Of a stretch of 64,000 bases of DNA, positions 62,419 through 64,000 are shown in pieces; positions within the stretch are counted from its first letter, which is position 1; the number at the start of each line of letters is the position of its first letter. The notes below the pieces were generated by a model that worked only from the letters and a program-made list of their open reading frames with translations, was not told where the DNA came from and did no database searches. The stretch comes from Lapillicoccus jejuensis (GTDB lineage: Bacteria; Actinomycetota; Actinomycetes; Actinomycetales; Dermatophilaceae). A program made the position numbers and the translations under genes. The stretch covers positions 434,001 through 498,000 of the forward strand of contig NZ_VFMN01000001.1 in NCBI RefSeq assembly GCF_006715055.1. Reading direction: 5' to 3'.

Positions 62419-63434
62419 GCCGGCGCCCCCGTCGAGCGGCGGACGACGAGCTCGGTGGGCAGCAGGATGCGCTCCGGCACTGGGGGCTCGTCGGGACGCG
62501 AGCGGCCCGTCCCGAGCGAGGCCATGAGCAGGTCACCGGCGCGCTCGGCGACGGCGCGGACGTCCTGGCGCACCGTCGTCAGGCCGAAGGTCTGCGCCAT
62601 GGGGATGTCGTCGACCCCGGTGATCGACAGGTCGCCGGGGACGGAGAGCCCGAGCTCGACGGCGGCGGCCAGGACGCCCAGCGCCATCTCGTCCGAGCCG
62701 GCCACCACGGCGGTCGGCCGCTCCTCGCGCGAGAGCAGCTCGCGGGCGTCCCGGGCGGCGTCGTACGACGTCCAGTCCGAGGTGCGCACCCACTCGCGCC
62801 GGACGGGGATGCCCGCCTCCTCGAGCACCGTCCGGAAGGCGCCGAAGCGCTGCCCCGGGACCTCGCCGTACGCGGCGTCCTCGGCGACGTCGCCCACGTA
62901 GGCGATGTCGCGGTGACCGAGCCCGACGACGTGCCGGGCGGCCGCGTCGACCGTGCCGCTCTCGTCGATGCCGACGGAGGACCAGGCGTCGTACGAGCGC
63001 CCGACGGTGACCACCGGCAGACCGAGGTCGTGCAGCACCTGCTCCTCCTGGGGGTCGAGGACCATGTTGAGGACGAGGACGCCGTCGACGCGCTTGCCCA
63101 CGAGGTCGTGGCTGACCGAGCGGCGGCCGCTGGCCGACTCCTCGAGGTCGAGCAGCAGGACGTGGTGGGCGTGGTCGCGGATCGACTTCTCCACGCCGCT
63201 GATGAGGGTGGAGAAGTACCACCGGTCGGAGAACGGGGTGACGACGCCGATGATGCGGGTGCGTCCGGAGGCCAGGGAGGCGGCCGTCGGCGAGGCGACG
63301 TAGTTGAGCTCGCGGGCGGCGGCGAGGACCTTCGCGCGCGTCGACTCGCTCACCCGGTCCAGCCCGCGCAGCGCGCGGGAGACGGTGGCGACGGAGACGC
63401 CGGAGGCCTGGGCGACGTCGAGGATGGAGGCCAT
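62415..63434 (-). CDS. LacI-family transcriptional repressor
   Basis: 339 residues. HTH with hinge: SILDVAQASGVSVATVSRALRGLDRVSESTRAKVLAAARELNYVAS; then the periplasmic-binding-like domain (RIIGVVTPFSDRWYFSTLISGVEKSI ... TAVVAGSDEMALGVL ... LSITGVDDIPMAQTFGLTTVRQDV). Probably responds to a maltose- or trehalose-like sugar and controls the glucosidase and the transporter. The ATG follows CACGAT by 6 bases. No obvious LacI palindrome was found in the 58-bp gap to the permease gene. Confidence 0.92.
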   Translation of the reverse strand: MASILDVAQASGVSVATVSRALRGLDRVSESTRAKVLAAARELNYVASPTAASLASGRTRIIGVVTPFSDRWYFSTLISGVEKSIRDHAHHVLLLDLEESASGRRSVSHDLVGKRVDGVLVLNMVLDPQEEQVLHDLGLPVVTVGRSYDAWSSVGIDESGTVDAAARHVVGLGHRDIAYVGDVAEDAAYGEVPGQRFGAFRTVLEEAGIPVRREWVRTSDWTSYDAARDARELLSREERPTAVVAGSDEMALGVLAAAVELGLSVPGDLSITGVDDIPMAQTFGLTTVRQDVRAVAERAGDLLMASLGTGRSRPDEPPVPERILLPTELVVRRSTGAPA

Positions 63435-63440
63435 GGCTCA

Positions 63441-63446
63441 ATCGTG
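63441..63446 (-). promoter_or_regulatory. -10-like element (CACGAT) of the lacI gene
   Basis: CACGAT, TGAGCC, ATG on the minus strand; leaderless spacing. Confidence 0.4.
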
Positions 63447-63455
63447 ACGGGTGGA

Positions 63456-63485
63456 GGGCGGCGCGGCCCGCAGGCCGCGCCGCCC
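63456..63485. terminator. 13-bp perfect GC hairpin after the permease gene
   Basis: Arms 63456-63468 and 63473-63485 with loop CGCA. It starts 7 bases past the stop of the MalG-type gene on the minus strand. No U-run. It probably ends the transporter transcript before lacI. Confidence 0.7.
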
Positions 63486-63492
63486 GGAGCCG

Positions 63493-64000
63493 TCAGCCCT
63501 TGACCGCACCCGAGGTGAGACCGCGGATGAAGAAGCGCTGCAGCGAGAGGAACACGATGATCGGCACGATGATCGAGATGAACCCGGCCGCCGGGATGAG
63601 CTCCTTGCCCTGACCCGTCTGGCCGAGCAGGCCCTGCGCCGCCACCGTCACGACGGCGTTGTCGCCGCGACCGAGGAAGAGCAGCGCGACGAGCAGGTCG
63701 TTCCACACCCAGAGGAACTGGAAGATCGCGAACGACGCCAGTGCCGGCAGCGACATCGGGATGATGAGCCGCCAGAAGGTCGTGAAGTGGCTCGCGCCGT
63801 CGATCTTGGCCGACTCGATGACCGCGTTCGGCAGCCCCGACATGTAGTTGCGCAGGATGTAGACCGCCAGTGGCATGCCGAAGCCGATGTGGGCGAGCCA
63901 CACCGCCGGGAAGGTCCCGTTGAGGTGCACGGCGCTGTAGAGCTTGAGCAGCGGCACGAGCGCGACCTGGTTGGGCACGACGAGCAGGCCGACGATGACG
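63493..64000 (-). CDS. MalG-type sugar ABC transporter permease (5' truncated)
   Basis: About 169 C-terminal residues; the N-terminus is beyond the right edge and the frame is open there. The coupling-loop EAA motif is IESAKIDGASHFTTFWRLIIPMSLPA, with membrane segments before and after, and the usual RFFIRGLTSGAVKG end. It pairs with a MalF-type permease, presumably further right, to import a di- or oligosaccharide for the GH13 enzyme. Confidence 0.92.
   Translation of the reverse strand, partial: VIVGLLVVPNQVALVPLLKLYSAVHLNGTFPAVWLAHIGFGMPLAVYILRNYMSGLPNAVIESAKIDGASHFTTFWRLIIPMSLPALASFAIFQFLWVWNDLLVALLFLGRGDNAVVTVAAQGLLGQTGQGKELIPAAGFISIIVPIIVFLSLQRFFIRGLTSGAVKG

Overview
The window is chromosomal DNA from a high-GC actinobacterium. 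The evidence is mshB (mycothiol biosynthesis), a SigE/RseA-type sigma/anti-sigma pair, a DUF3117 microprotein, a DUF222-HNH endonuclease, dense GTGA/ATGA-coupled operons, and many genes that appear to be transcribed leaderless. A member of the Micrococcales, perhaps near Intrasporangiaceae, would fit, but the rank below phylum is inference. No rRNA, tRNA, CRISPR array, insertion sequence or prophage was recognised.

Layout. 0-7 kb: a truncated HNH endonuclease with an internal decapeptide repeat, a small stress membrane protein, a MarR regulator, an acyl-CoA dehydrogenase, an M15-type peptidase, a DinB-like protein and a coupled pair of CitE-family CoA-ester lyases. 7-14 kb: a pore-less MgtE-like protein with a DUF1003 partner, mrp, tatB, rseA, sigE and two methyltransferases. 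14-24 kb: DUF3117, a PaaG-like isomerase, a tightly coupled operon dapE-LOG-DivIVA-like-SRPBCC-tagA-PIG-V-like, then dapD, a transglycosylase-like protein, gltA, dapC and ferredoxin. DapD, DapC and DapE are three enzymes of the succinylase branch of lysine/diaminopimelate synthesis. 24-36.5 kb: a GNAT protein, a flavin reductase, mshB, an oligopeptide ABC transporter in the order C-A-B-D-F, an LpqW-like second binding protein and typA. 36.5-50.2 kb is the most accessory part: NUDIX, phhB, a VIT1-like transporter, DUF389, two reductase-like proteins, an ECF sigma factor with a SnoaL-like tail, an ornithine carbamoyltransferase, a three-gene beta-lactamase sensor/regulator/enzyme locus, an alpha/beta hydrolase, a protein with four cold-shock domains, a frameshifted AbiEii-like gene and a metallo-hydrolase. 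50.3-60.7 kb: ychF, a DUF6918-like protein, a thioesterase, rmuC, ispH, xseA, a FIST protein, xseB, DUF4245, glpX and a PfkB kinase. 60.7-64 kb: a GH13 alpha-glucosidase, a LacI regulator and a truncated MalG-type permease, forming a sugar-use locus.

From memory of the Mycobacterium tuberculosis H37Rv map, the core genes run in nearly unbroken reverse order from the Rv1232c region to Rv1099c. The 36.5-50.2 kb block is the main interruption.

The most interesting observations are these. First, a single protein carries four cold-shock domains. Second, a divergent LysR/beta-lactamase locus has a coupled second penicillin-recognising protein that lacks the deacylating Glu166, resembling the BlaA/BlaB system of Streptomyces cacaoi. 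Third, many genes carry a TANNNT-like -10 element 6-8 bases before the start codon. In three very short divergent gaps the two -10 elements lie back to back, overlap, or flank overlapping start codons.
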